Below are positions 1 through 11,500 of a stretch of 64,000 nt of DNA, piece after piece. Positions within the stretch are counted from its first letter, which is position 1. Every line of letters begins with the position of its first letter. The notes under the pieces were generated by a model. That model was not told the DNA's origin, did not search any database, and was given only the letters and a program-made list of their open reading frames with translations. This DNA is from Buddleja alternifolia (Eukaryota > Streptophyta > Magnoliopsida > Lamiales > Scrophulariaceae), in contig CM033402.1 of assembly GCA_019426215.1 (NCBI GenBank), forward strand, positions 5,518,001 to 5,582,000, read 5' to 3'. A program made the position numbers and the translations under genes.

Positions 1-38
1 ACCTTGTTACGACTTCACCCCAGTCGAAGACCCCACTG
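1..38 (-). other. fragment matching the 3' end of a small-subunit rRNA
   Basis: Read on the minus strand, the first bases contain the universally conserved 3' segment of bacterial-type 16S and plant mitochondrial 18S rRNA (the AAGTCGTAACAAGGT block and the stretch before it). The variant looks more like plant mitochondrial rrn18 than chloroplast 16S. Similarity appears to stop near base 38, so only the end of the gene is present. It is most simply an organelle DNA insertion (NUMT) cut by the window edge. I am sure of the conserved block, less sure of the organelle of origin. Confidence 0.6.
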
Positions 39-259
39 ATAGCATGAGGAGACTGCAAACGAAACGACTGTCCAAGAGTCTTGAGTCTTCGCTGTCTTGA
101 CTTCGTCAATGCCTTGTTTTCTAGCAATTATTTGATACCTCCTGGAAATGGTATTAAGACAAGAGAAGGATCACGAATGTTATATATCGCCCACAGCTTT
201 AATGTTCGAATCATACTAGCAATTGATTTTTTTTCTTTTCTTATTTCAAGTGTCTACAA

Positions 260-3200
260 ATGATGAGTGAATCAAACCCAACTCCCGCACTTCTGTTTGT
301 TTTGTTTATTTTCACCTTCACATCCTTGAAATTAAGCTATTGTAATAGCATTACGTGTCCCGAAACTGAAAAGGACGCGCTTCTAAGCTTCAAGCATTCG
401 TTGGAAGATCCCTCAAATCTACTATCGTCATGGAATAGTAGTGAAGTTGATTGCTGCAAATGGGAAGGCGTGCTTTGCCACAACTTGACAGGCCATGTTG
501 ATAAACTCCGTCTTCAAAGTTATGATTCATTTTCAATCGGTTTAAGTGGCGAAATGAATCCTTCCTTGCTCAATCTGAAACATCTCAGATATCTTGACTT
601 GAGTGGGAATAACTTTGAAGGAAAAATCCCGTCTTTCATTGGGTCGTTGGCGAGGCTAGAGTATTTGAATTTATCCAATGCTGGATTTCATGGAACCATT
701 CCTCATAGTGTTGGAAATCTTTCAAATTTACGCACTTTAAGTTTGCAAGACAACTATGAGAAGCTGGATGTGGACAGCCTGGAATGGTTATCTGGCGTTT
801 CTCGACTAGAGCGTTTGGACATGAGTCATGTGAACCTCAGCAAAGTAGACAACTTCGTACAGGTGATCAACAAACTCCCTTCTTTGGTAGAGCTACGTTT
901 GAAATCTTGTCTTCTTAATTCTGTTGCTCCAAGCCTTAACGATATTATTAATATTTCTTCTCTTGCCATTCTCCAACTTTCTGATAACGAGTTTCGTTCT
1001 TTCGATGCCCTGAGATGGATTTTTCAACTCAGGAACCTTATTTTTCTTGATCTGAGTCATAACTACTTAGAAGGTCCGATTCCAAGTATTAGCAACACCA
1101 CCAAACTTCAACACGTTGATATCTCTTTTAATAATTTAAATTCCACCGTTCCAGATTGGCTCTACTTTTGCAAAGACCTTGAGTTTGTATCATTGAGGTA
1201 CAACTTTCTGCAAGGTACAATTTCCAATTCCGTAGCAAATCTAAGCTCTCTAAACACGCTCGATTTACATAAAAATGAGCTTTCCGGAAAAATACCAAGA
1301 GTAATTGCGAGGTTGTGCAAAATGCAAACTTTGGACTTAACAATGAATAAGTTGCAAGGAGAACTATCAGATACATTTGGAAATATGTCAGAGTGCTTCT
1401 TAGAAGCTTTGGAGTCTTTATGTCTATCCGTGAATCGACTTTCTGGTCATATGACTGATCAATTTGGAGAGTTTAAGAATCTTCAAATCCTCGATCTTGG
1501 TAAAAACTTATTATCCGGTACAATTCCAATCAATCTAGGAAAGTTATCATCCCTTAGAGAATTAAGATTAGAAGTTAACAAATTCACTGGAAATCTTCCA
1601 GAGTCTATTGGACAACTTTTTAACTTGGAAGTGCTTTCAATAAACGACAACATGCTACAAGGGGTTGTGACTGAAACACACTTCGCCAGTCTCACAAAAT
1701 TATCTCATTTCTCCGCCTCCGGAAACCACTTGACTTTGAAAGTCGACCCCAATTGGGTCCCACCTTTCAAACTCATACTTATGAGACTTGGATCATGGAA
1801 CTTGGGTGTTATTCCCTCATGGCTCGAGACACAAAAGAAGTCCATCACGAAACTTGATTTATCGTATAATGGAATCTCCAGTGTTGTTCCTAGCTGGTTC
1901 TGGGACATCCCTCATTTGAACCTCTCCCACAACCAATTCCATGGCGAGATTCCAGATATAACTACGGGCTCCGGAGATGATTGGCGGTCTATGTACTTGA
2001 GTTCTAACAAATTCAACGGCTCATTGCCTCGAGTAGCACATACTGTGGCCGAGCTAGATCTCTCCAATAATTCGTTGTCGGGAGGTATGTCACATTTTCT
2101 TTGTGACACGACAAATGAAACTTACGGATTGGTGATTCTTCGTCTAGCGAGAAATAAGCTAACAGGGGAATTGCCAGATTGTTGGATGAGATGGCCATCA
2201 CTAAGAGTGATAAATATAGGAAATAATAATATCTCCGGAAGTATCCCAAGTTCCTTTGGACTTCTTACAGATTTGCTATCTTTGGATCTCTACAATAACA
2301 AATTTTCGGGCCAAATACCTTCTTCAATCCATAACTGCACTAAACTGATGAAAATCGACCTTTCGAGTAATGAATTTGATGGAAATCTACCAGCGGAGAT
2401 TGGGACACGCATAGTCAACTTGAGGATTCTCATTTTACGCGCAAACAAGTTGAGTGGCAAAATTTCTGCGGATATATGCCACCTAAACTCTCTTCAAATA
2501 TTGGATCTTTCGGACAACAATTTTTTCGGGACAATTCCTAGATGTGTCTATAATTTTACAGGAACGGTTACTAAAAAAACTTTGGCTGACTATGAAACAG
2601 AGAAAGTGTGCTATTTTAACTCTCCATACGGTTTACAGTTTTTTGCAGAGAGTGCATACGTCTCCACGAAAGGAAACGAATATAAATACGACACTATTCT
2701 CTCGTTGGTTACAAATATTAACCTTTCGGATAATGAATTGTCCGGTGATATCCCGGAGGGGTTGACAAGACTTGTGGAATTAGGATCGCTGAACTTATCG
2801 GGGAATCACTTGACAGGGTTGATACCGGATGGGATTGGAGAGATGAAGCAATTAGAATCTCTTGATTTGTCGAGAAACTTCCTCTATGGTGAGATTCCTA
2901 ATGGCATAGCCATTCTATCCTCTTTGAATTATCTGAACCTGTCTTACAATAACTTAACGGGAAGAATACCGCAAAGTACTCAACTTATGGGCATGAATGC
3001 TTCCGGCTTTATTGGAAATGAACTTTGTGGCCTTCCGTTACCGAGTGATTGTAGCGACGATGCTGTAGTTCCCGGGCCAATGTACAAAGAAGAAGATGGA
3101 GGTGGTGAATCTAAGGTGGATTGGTTTTATTTATTTTTGTCTTTAGGATATGCAGTAGGATTATCAGTTGTGTGTGGCACATTGATCATCAAGAAATCAT

Positions 3201-3310
3201 GGAGGGAAGCCTATTTTGAGTTTTTAGAAGATATGTGGGATAAGGTTTATGTATATGTATGTGTTAAGTGGACGAAGCTTGTAGCACGTTGGGGTCGAAG
3301 GAATTCGTAA
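260..3310 (+). CDS. leucine-rich-repeat receptor-like protein, EIX/Cf type (intact, single exon)
   Basis: This is a 1016-aa cell-surface receptor without a kinase, a class that senses extracellular ligands at the plasma membrane and signals through SOBIR1/BAK1-type partner kinases. Visible in order: hydrophobic signal peptide (about 1-28), an LRRNT cap with C33, C65/C66 and C73, a long run of plant-type LRRs with LxxLxLSxNxLxGxIP spacing, a non-LRR island at about 766-820, a few more LRRs, an acidic juxtamembrane stretch, one transmembrane helix (about 955-977) with a G963xxxG967 motif, and a 39-residue tail. The tail holds a YxxPhi motif (Y985-F988), the endocytosis-type signal known from EIX receptors. 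There are no introns, as usual in this family, and no inactivating lesion. The start is the first of two tandem Met codons. The ligand is unknown. The downstream sequence is transposon-derived. Confidence 0.93.
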   Translation: MMSESNPTPALLFVLFIFTFTSLKLSYCNSITCPETEKDALLSFKHSLEDPSNLLSSWNSSEVDCCKWEGVLCHNLTGHVDKLRLQSYDSFSIGLSGEMNPSLLNLKHLRYLDLSGNNFEGKIPSFIGSLARLEYLNLSNAGFHGTIPHSVGNLSNLRTLSLQDNYEKLDVDSLEWLSGVSRLERLDMSHVNLSKVDNFVQVINKLPSLVELRLKSCLLNSVAPSLNDIINISSLAILQLSDNEFRSFDALRWIFQLRNLIFLDLSHNYLEGPIPSISNTTKLQHVDISFNNLNSTVPDWLYFCKDLEFVSLRYNFLQGTISNSVANLSSLNTLDLHKNELSGKIPRVIARLCKMQTLDLTMNKLQGELSDTFGNMSECFLEALESLCLSVNRLSGHMTDQFGEFKNLQILDLGKNLLSGTIPINLGKLSSLRELRLEVNKFTGNLPESIGQLFNLEVLSINDNMLQGVVTETHFASLTKLSHFSASGNHLTLKVDPNWVPPFKLILMRLGSWNLGVIPSWLETQKKSITKLDLSYNGISSVVPSWFWDIPHLNLSHNQFHGEIPDITTGSGDDWRSMYLSSNKFNGSLPRVAHTVAELDLSNNSLSGGMSHFLCDTTNETYGLVILRLARNKLTGELPDCWMRWPSLRVINIGNNNISGSIPSSFGLLTDLLSLDLYNNKFSGQIPSSIHNCTKLMKIDLSSNEFDGNLPAEIGTRIVNLRILILRANKLSGKISADICHLNSLQILDLSDNNFFGTIPRCVYNFTGTVTKKTLADYETEKVCYFNSPYGLQFFAESAYVSTKGNEYKYDTILSLVTNINLSDNELSGDIPEGLTRLVELGSLNLSGNHLTGLIPDGIGEMKQLESLDLSRNFLYGEIPNGIAILSSLNYLNLSYNNLTGRIPQSTQLMGMNASGFIGNELCGLPLPSDCSDDAVVPGPMYKEEDGGGESKVDWFYLFLSLGYAVGLSVVCGTLIIKKSWREAYFEFLEDMWDKVYVYVCVKWTKLVARWGRRNS

Positions 3311-3363
3311 AGGGTATAGATGTCTTAGTTAGAAATTGAAATTTTTCTTTCTTATGCTTTATG

Positions 3364-4680
3364 TAAGGTCTTAAATATCGGTTTCGGTGTAGATATCGAT
3401 GTAGTAAATTTACGGAAATTTTAATGGAAATTTCAGGGATATTCAAAATTTCGATTTCGATTTTAAAGAAATCATGGAAATTTATAAAAATATTTGGAAA
3501 TTTGCAATAAAATTTTAGGTAACTTTAATTATCATTCTTATGCATCTTTTACACCAATAATATTCTATATATAATATATGGATAATGAATTTGTTAAATA
3601 ATATCACTAAAAACTGTTGCGAAAAATATGAAATAAATATAATTTGATAGTAAGATAATAAGCAAATCTCATTAGAACTTCATTAAAATAAAATGTACCA
3701 AGATTTAAGTAAAAGTTACTACTCAATACCACATCGAGTTTCTAGGAGGATCAAAATCACTATCACTAGTATCTGTCCTACCTCTACTTTCATATTGCAA
3801 GTGAAAATTATTAGTTACATGTTGACAATATTCCGCCCATGACATGGAATGTTGGTAGTACTGCATATAATGATGATGATGATATCCTTCTGGTGTTGAA
3901 TCTTGAAGAACCCCAATGGGTACAACATACTCAACAGGAGTAGTAACATAAACATGTGGCCCATTTGGATAGAAAGTGACTTATCACTTATGTGTGTGGT
4001 TGGGGGGGTAACCGGGTAAGTGATAGGTGTATAAATATAATTTTCTAAACATAAAAAAAAATTAAATATAAAAAAAATAGGTATCAAAAAAAAATCAGCC
4101 GAAATTTTGGTTTCGGGAAATATCGCGTTTCGGCCGAAATTTCGATGGAAATTTGACAAAAATATTTTAAATTTCGGGAAATTTCGGGTTTTGGTCAAAA
4201 TTTCGGAAGATATTCTGCAAAATTGGATCAAAAGTTTGATTTCGTTTCGGGACCCCCCGAAACCCGAAATTTCGACTGAAATTTTAGTGTTAACTACTAA
4301 AATGGGTTCTCTTTGATTTCCCTTTTGTTCTTATTGAAAGGTCAATATGAAAATAAAGGTTTTAATTATCTTTTGTGCTTTCCATTGATCTTGAATATTC
4401 AAACAAGGCACACCAAGGGTTTACCACACTACTAACCGCTTTGGTAGTTTCGAAATACCAACAACAATTACCCAAGGGCAATACCCTCACGCCGGAACGA
4501 ACTTTGAAGAAAAATCCACCACCCTAAGACCACTATGGCCGACGACTTCTATTGGGGGAAGGAGAGAGATTTTTCTTTTCTTCTTTCTTTGCTGTCAAGT
4601 CTAATGTGAAAGTTACGTTTTAACTGAACCAGTGTTAGGAATTTATAAGAAGTATTTCGGTCGAAATTTAAGACCATGAC
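3364..4680 (+). mobile_element. AAATTTCGG-rich non-autonomous element, copy A
   Basis: This interspersed element has short inverted ends: GGTCTTAAATATCGG near 3367, and ATTTAAGACCATG, its approximate reverse complement, near 4665-4677. The interior is saturated with degenerate AAATTTCGG-like units on both strands. A second copy lies at 46026-46692 and shares the opening block (TAGTAAATTTACGG), the middle AT-rich block and the tail. A stretch at about 4290-4645 has no counterpart in the second copy and could be a further insertion. No coding sequence is recognised, and the superfamily is not assigned. Confidence 0.6.
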
Positions 4681-4744
4681 TTTATGCAATTTATTTCATG
4701 AACAAAATGTGGTTGTAATTTATGGTTATCATTATTTTAAAAAA

Positions 4745-5620
4745 TATGTACACAACTACTGTCCCACATCAAATGGCTACGAGAACTTGAGAGACTTATA
4801 AGCACCAAACTTCACTCTTCCTAGTGAGGCTCCTTTTCAAGACAAGCATGTGCGGCTCCGGCCAAAGCGCCATGATTATATGTATATGCAACTACTATCC
4901 CATATTGAACAGAGAAAAGGGGTTGTTTGAGAGGCTTATGAGTCTCAAACTCTCATCTCTTAGCGAGACGCCTTTTGAGGACCAATCCATGGGGCTCCGG
5001 CCAAAGTAGACAATACTTCGCGCGAGGGTGTCTGGTGTGGGAGAAAACAAGTACATGCCACCACTAATCACTATTATCAGAAAGAAAGAGAACTAGTCGT
5101 GTCGTAAGTCAGATCCAGTCTACCCTTGACTCTTTTTTCAAAATATTTTGGTCGAAGTTTGACTACCCTAACCTTGACTCATTTTCTACACTACATCATT
5201 ATCATTCTAGTGCCGTTTGCGGGAACGAGGTCATGTGCCCAGCCCGAGCCCCTCATTTTAGAGGGCTGATGATGTGTATGTAACTACTGTCCCACATTGG
5301 ATGGAGACGAGGGACTTGAGAGTCTTATAAGTCCCAAACTCCCACTCTCCCAAGCGAGACGCCTTTTTAAGACAAACTCCTGCGGCTCCGACCAAAGTAG
5401 ACAATACCTCACACCAGGCGTCTGCTACGAGAGAAGGCAAGTGCATGCCACCACTAATCACTATTATCATAAAAAAAGAGAACTAGTTTGTCGTGTCATA
5501 GATTGGACCCAATCCACCCTTCACTCATTTTCCAAAATATTTTGGCCGGAATTTGACCATCTTGACCCTGACTCATTTTCCACACCACATCATCCTTGTT
5601 CCAGTGATGCTCTTTTAGGT
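4745..5620 (+). repeat. three diverged tandem copies of a repeat with a snRNA-like promoter motif
   Basis: Three related units start near 4745, 4880 and 5275. Each opens with ACTAYTGTCCCACAT-like sequence and then has a TTATAAG or similar box: GTCCCACATC at 4761-4770 with TTATAAG at 4796-4802, and GTCCCACATTG at 5289-5299 with TTATAAG at 5325-5331. The second and third units share a further 300 bp or so (CATGCCACCACTAATCACTA, then ATTTTGG and CACATCAT blocks). The motif pair resembles the USE (RTCCCACATCG) and TATA of plant snRNA genes, but similar pairs occur in LTRs and TRIM elements. No snRNA sequence follows. I read these as LTR/TRIM remnants. Confidence 0.5.
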
Positions 5621-6696
5621 TAAATTTGCATATTTGTTATTCCAACTATATAGGTTGACGCCAACATAATAAATTCAATTGATTTTGACCAAATTGATAT
5701 AGAGCTCGTATTCCATTAATATCATCATGCCTCAAACCCATTCTAGTCCCAGGTGAAAATGTAGGTACATAATGGCATTAGGAACACTTGTGTGCCCAAG
5801 TCCAGGAATGGGTTGTGATGAGAAAAAAATCATCTTTGGTGTAAGAAGGTCTCTTCGTTTCTGGATTCTTACAATAGTTTTTTCGAAAGGGTCTTTGACG
5901 TAGAGTTTGTTGAGTAAATGAGTTTGACCTGCACAAGTCACAAATAATAATAGACTGGACTTGAAAAATCAAGTTGCCTACGTACCTCCTTAAAAGAATC
6001 AAGTCATTACGTAATTTACATTAATCTTACACTTTCAATCAGATATTATTTTTGAAAGATAAAAGATTTTGACTTATATAATGTATGTGGAGAGAAAATG
6101 TAACGAGTAACTTGAGAAACTGAAACAGTGAAACAAGCAAATTAATCTGAACTCGTTCTTGAATATGATAATGAAACTTCTCCGAAGCATATTCATCAAA
6201 AAAAAAAAAATGTACAGCTGCATAAATCATATCTAGGCCTTGCAATAACAATACTTCCCTTGATTCATTACATTTTTAACTATATCCTTAGGGTCAAACA
6301 TTTTTCATGTGTTTGTTTACATATAAATGTTAATCAATTTTTAAATAAATGTTAATCAATTTTTAAATGACATCTTACATATAAATTTGAAGAATAATAG
6401 ATACCATGCGATCTTATCGAATCAGCAAAAATTAATTCAGATACATATTGGCTGATATTATCATATATCAACTGATACTTTGAATCATATATTAAATCCA
6501 TATTTACGCAACTGTATAAAATGAATTGAAACTTCAACCATATCGTGATATAGTTAACAAAACTTTCATTTCACATGAAAATTAAGTTGGGCAGGCCACT
6601 TTGCAAATAGTATCTATATGGCAAACAGTCCTCTCCACTCAAATTGGTATTCTGCAATTGAGGAAATTTATTTAGTTCTGATCTTGTTCGGATATT
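5621..6696. other. intergenic, no gene seen
   Basis: This is AT-rich sequence with only short chance ORFs. No conserved domain, repeat family or RNA gene was recognised. Confidence 0.5.
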
Positions 6697-6839
6697 TTTA
6701 TGGTGGACCTGAAATGTTATTCCTTGTGTCTATCTTTTTCACACATTGAAGTGTATTGTATGTGGACCCCCCACACAGTTAAATGTGAGAGATAGACACA
6801 ATGGTACACATTGGAGTAACACTCCCGATGTACCATAAA
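6697..6839. mobile_element. small MITE with about 60-bp inverted arms
   Basis: The left arm begins TATGGT and contains TTGTGTCTATCT. The right arm is its imperfect reverse complement, containing AGATAGACACAA and ending ACCATA. The loop is about 25 bp. There is no coding capacity. The flanks do not show an obvious target duplication. Confidence 0.55.
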
Positions 6840-7655
6840 ATTATCCGATCTCGTTCCTGGTTTTGGAACATCAATTTTCTCAAAATAAAATGGTGATTGA
6901 TTGATTGAGATACTTGATTTTTGTTAGGATCACCGATTGATTGTTCTTCAATTCAAGTAAAAGAACGTAATCTACAAAGAAACTAGATTTTTTAGGATAA
7001 AACTTTTCTGCCTCTTATCCGTTCACGTTAATGATATTTGAAATACATGTTCCTAATAACTTCCCACTATCAGATAAGGCTAAATTCGAAAACTACACAC
7101 TAATTGATATAATAACAATAACAAAACTGAACGCGAAGAATAACTAGAAAATAAAAGTCAAACAAATCCTTCTATTCAAAGACAACCTAAAAGGAATTCG
7201 AGATTTTTTTTCATAGAGAGCTGTCAAGCCGAGCCTAATTAAATGTGTAATGTTGAGCATTCAAATTGAGCTTGATTAATTTATGAACTGAGCATGAGTC
7301 TCGTAAGGATATCCGATGAGATAGCAATCATAAATGTAAACTCCTCCTTCAATTATTTATCATCATACCACTAAAATTATTTCTGAAGCTAGCCAATGTA
7401 AGATCTACATATCTTTAGTTTTATGCCAAGTCATCTAAATTAAGTGTGTATTAGTGTAACAATTCTTTAAGAAAATTTAGGACTTTCAAGTTTTTTGCAT
7501 GGTCTTAATTATATTTATAAAGGCTTTAAATTTTCAAAATCATTATTATAAACTTTCATGACTCGAATTTGGACCAAAATATTAACAAATATTCATGATT
7601 TCGTCTATAAATATGCAAGTCTATATACTTGTCAGGCGTAGACTCTTATCTTGTG
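6840..7655. other. intergenic, no gene seen
   Basis: This is AT-rich non-coding sequence with no recognised feature. Confidence 0.45.
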
Positions 7656-7659
7656 TATT

Positions 7660-7990
7660 ATTAGGGGCGTAAACGAGCCGAGTCGAGCAAAATATTGTTC
7701 AAACTTGTTTCAAATACAATCGAACTTCAAAGTTTGTAATTGGGCTTGTTTGATTATTAATCCAGCCAAGCTCAAACAAGCTTTAATCGAACCAAACACG
7801 AATCGAGCTCGAGTATTTTGATTTTTTTTATATGTTTTTATTATTTTTTACTAATCAAGCCGAGCTTCAAAACTTATCAAACACAAAAAGTTGTTCAAGC
7901 TTGGTTTGATAAGTTAACGAACCGAGTCCAAACGAGTTTTTAGCTATCGAGCTCGAGTCGAGTATCGAATAGTTTGGTTCGTCTTTCACT
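7660..7990 (+). repeat. GAGCTCGAGTCGAG-type interspersed repeat
   Basis: This is a 330-bp non-coding repeat rich in CGAGC/GCTCG words on both strands, with an AT-rich centre. A copy in opposite orientation sits at about 34240-34585, inside the second intron of the gene at 33810. Both share the blocks CAAGCTTGGTTTGATA and AATCGAGCTCGAGT in reverse-complement form. The repeat at 52315-52975 is similar in style. It ends just upstream of the copia insertion. Confidence 0.55.
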
Positions 7991-8011
7991 CCTATGTATT
8001 ATGCAAGATCA

Positions 8012-8524
8012 TGATGGGTTTTGTGGAGAAACAAACCAAAAGGTTGATTAGTAGGTGAAAACAAGATGTTGTTTGATAGGTGAAACCAAGAGGTTGATTG
8101 GTAGGTGAAACCAAAAGGTTGATTGGTAGGTGAAACCAAAATGTTGTTTGGTAAGTGAACCAAGAGTTTGTTTGGTATGTGAAATTACTCCTATAAATAG
8201 GAGTGAATTTCCTTCATTTTTATCATCCCAAAATCGAGAGAAAACATAAAGAGCAAAGTGTGTATAGTGTAGTTTATACTAGGGAAAACAATTTGTTGTA
8301 GATACAAATTGTGCTACACGGGAAACACTTGTGGTCTTTTTTTTCTTTCGGGGCAATACACTCTCAATCTCTTGTAATCGTTTTTTTTCCTCTCTCAAAA
8401 GAAATAAAATCTCTCTAGCATAGACCCGTGGACGTAGGCAAATTGCCGAACCACGTAAAATTGTTGTCTCATTTTCTTGCTTTCTTTTACTTTAAAGTTC
8501 GTTCATGCGCGTTGATTCCTAACA
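8012..8524 (+). repeat. copia 5' LTR
   Basis: The 513-bp LTR starts TGATGG and ends CCTAACA. It contains a TATA box (CCTATAAATAGG, about 8191-8202) and an array of 24-25 bp GGTTGATTGGTAGGTGAAAC-type units near its 5' end. It has about two more of these units than the 3' LTR, which accounts for the 50-bp length difference. Confidence 0.93.
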
Positions 8525-8566
8525 ACTGGTATCAAAGCACTGGTTATAACGATCCGTGCGGAATCA

Positions 8567-11500
8567 ATGGCGTCTGACGATAGAAAAGTGAATATAGACA
8601 AGTTCGATGGAAAAGATTTCGGATTCTGGCGAACACAGATGGAGGATTATCTGTACCAGAAGAAACTCCATCAACCATTGTCGGGGAAGAAGCCTGAAAA
8701 GATATCAGACGAGGATTGGGAATTATTGGATAGGCAAGCCCTAGGTGTTATTCGATTGACATTATCAAGAAACGTAATGTTTAACATCCTAGATCAAACT
8801 ACGACTGCGGGTTTGATGAAGGCGTTATCCAATATGTATGAGAAGCCATCCGCGTCGAATAAAGTCTACTTGATGAGACGTTTATTCAACTTGAAGATGA
8901 CGGAGGGAGGATTGGTGACCAATCATATCAACGAGTTCAACGTGATCATCACTCAGTTGAGCTCGGTTGATATTAATTTTGAGGATGAGGTAAAGGCTTT
9001 AATTTTATTGTCTTCTTTGCCGGAAAGTTGGAGTGCGACGGTAACTGCTGTGAGTAGTTCGTCTGGCCAAAGAAAGTTGAAGCTTGAGGAGATTCGGGAT
9101 CTGATTCTAAGCGAGGATATTCGCCGGAGAGAATCAGGAGAACTCACATCTGGTGCATTGAGTGCGGAAAGCAGAGGGAGAAGTGTTCAACGCGGTGGTC
9201 AGAAAGGCAAAGGTCGATCCAAGTCCAAGGGGCGAGGGAAGTCAAAACCGCGCAAGGGTGATGATTGCTAGGGCTGCGGTAAGAAAGGCCACTTCAAGAG
9301 GGACTGTCCAGAAAAGACGGGACAAAATCACAACCGAGAACATCAACAAGCAAACACAGCAACAGACGATGTCGGAGACGCTTTGGTTTGTTGTGTTGAC
9401 AGTCCAGTTGACCAATGGGTACTGGACTCAGGTGCGTCGTTTCACGCTACTTCCTGTAAAAATTATCTTGCAAATTATACTTTTGGAAAATTTGGAAAGG
9501 TATTTCTTGCAGATGATGAACCCTTAGAAATTATTGGTAAGGGAGATGTCACGATAACGACGGCACAGGGGATGCAGTTAAAACTGCAGAATGTCAGACA
9601 TGTCCCGGGGCTGAGGAAGAATTTGATCTCAATGGGTCAAATTGATAGTGATGGTTACACCACAATGTTTGGTGGTGGTTCTTGGAAAATCACCAAAGGA
9701 AATTTGGTGGTGGCTCGTGGTAAAAAGTCGGGGACTTTGTACACCACAGAAATCAATAGGGACTCGTTAGCTGCAGTCGAGGCCACAGAAGACGTGCATC
9801 TATGGCATAGGCGACTTGGGCATATGAGTGAGAAGGGAATGAAAATCATGGCATCCAAGGGAAAGCTACCAACCTCAAAGACGGTTGAATTGGGTCTTTG
9901 CGAAGACTGTGTACTTGGGAAGCAGAAAAAGATGAGCTTCTCCAAGACGGGAAGAGAACCGAAGGCAGAGAAATTGGAGCTTGTGCATACCGATGTATGG
10001 GGATCGGCACCCGTACAGTCGCTTGGAGGGTCGAGATACTATGTCACCTTCATTGATGATTCCACAAGAAAGGTATGGGTTTATTTTTTGAAAAATAAGT
10101 CTGATGTGTTTAATACCTTTAGGAAGTGGAAGGCAGAAGTCGAGAATGAAACGGGGTTGAAACTGAAGAGTCTGAGGTCCGACAATGGCGGGGAGTATGA
10201 CAGCCAAGAATTCAAAGTCTATTGTGCAGAGAATGGGATCAAGATGATCAAGACCATTCCAGGGACTCCGCAGCAGAATGGGATTGCAGAGCGGATGAAT
10301 AGAACTTTGAATGAACGAGCTAAGAGCATGAGGCTTTATTCCGGGTTGCCAAAGATGTTTTGGGCTGATGCAGTAAGCACGGCGGCTTACCTCATAAACC
10401 GGGGACCTTCAGTACCGTTGGACTTCAAAATACCTGAGGAAGTTTGGTTTGGAAAGGAGGTAAATTTATCGCATTTGAAAATTTTCGGTTGTTTATCTTA
10501 TGTCCTGCTAAGTTCAAATGACAGGGATAAGTTGGATCCAAAAGCACAGAAATGCATTTTTATTGGTTATGGTGGAAATAGTTTTGGTTACCGGTTCTGG
10601 GATTACCAAAACAACAAAATCATAAGGCATAAAGATGTTACGTTCAACGAGAAGATGCTTTACAAAGATAGACTTGGGGCAGAGACTGATGATAATGAAA
10701 AATCAAAGGCGATACTGGAAGAGATCACTGAGGACGAGGTTGCAGGAAATGGAGCTGAGAATAGGATTGAGGAAGATCGAGAGACTCAACAACCTACCTT
10801 GAGGAGATCGAGTAGAACTCCTAAACCAAACACGAGATATTCCCCTTCATTACACTATTTACTTCTGACAGATTCTGGAGAGCCGGAGTCGTACAAAGAG
10901 GCAATGAGTGTAGGAGATTCTCTCAAGTGGGAGCTAGCCATGAAAGATGAAATGAGCTCGCTTGAGAAAAATAAAACTTGGAGGTTGACTAAGTTACCGG
11001 AGGGGAAAAGAGCTTTGCAGAACAAGTGGGTGTTCCGGGTTAAGGATGAACCGGATGGTAGTAAAAGGTACAAGGCGAGGTTGGTGGTCAAAGGGTTCCA
11101 GCAGAAGGAAGGGATTGACTACACTGGAATATTTTCGCCGGTTGTCAAGCTAACTACTATAAGGATGGTTCTGAGCATTGTTGCTGCAGAGGATTTACAT
11201 CTTGAACAATTGGATGTAAAAACGGCATTCCTTCATGGGGATTTGGAGGAGGATATATACATGGCTCAACCGGAAGGTTTTCTGGTAAGTAGAAAAGAAA
11301 ACCTTGTATGCAAGCTAGAAAAAAGCTTGTATGGTCTGAAACAAGCTCCGAGACAGTGGTACAAAAGGTTTGATACATTCATGGATAGTAATGGATTTAC
11401 TAGATGTCAAATGGATCACTGTTGTTATTTTAAAAGATTTAAAGCTTGCTACATTATTTTATTGTTGTATGTCGATGACATGTTAGTTGCAGGGACTAAT

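Noticed and set aside
81..263. 60-codon ORF overlapping the RLP start
   Set aside because: No protein-like composition or family. It overlaps the RLP initiation site in another frame and is most likely chance.
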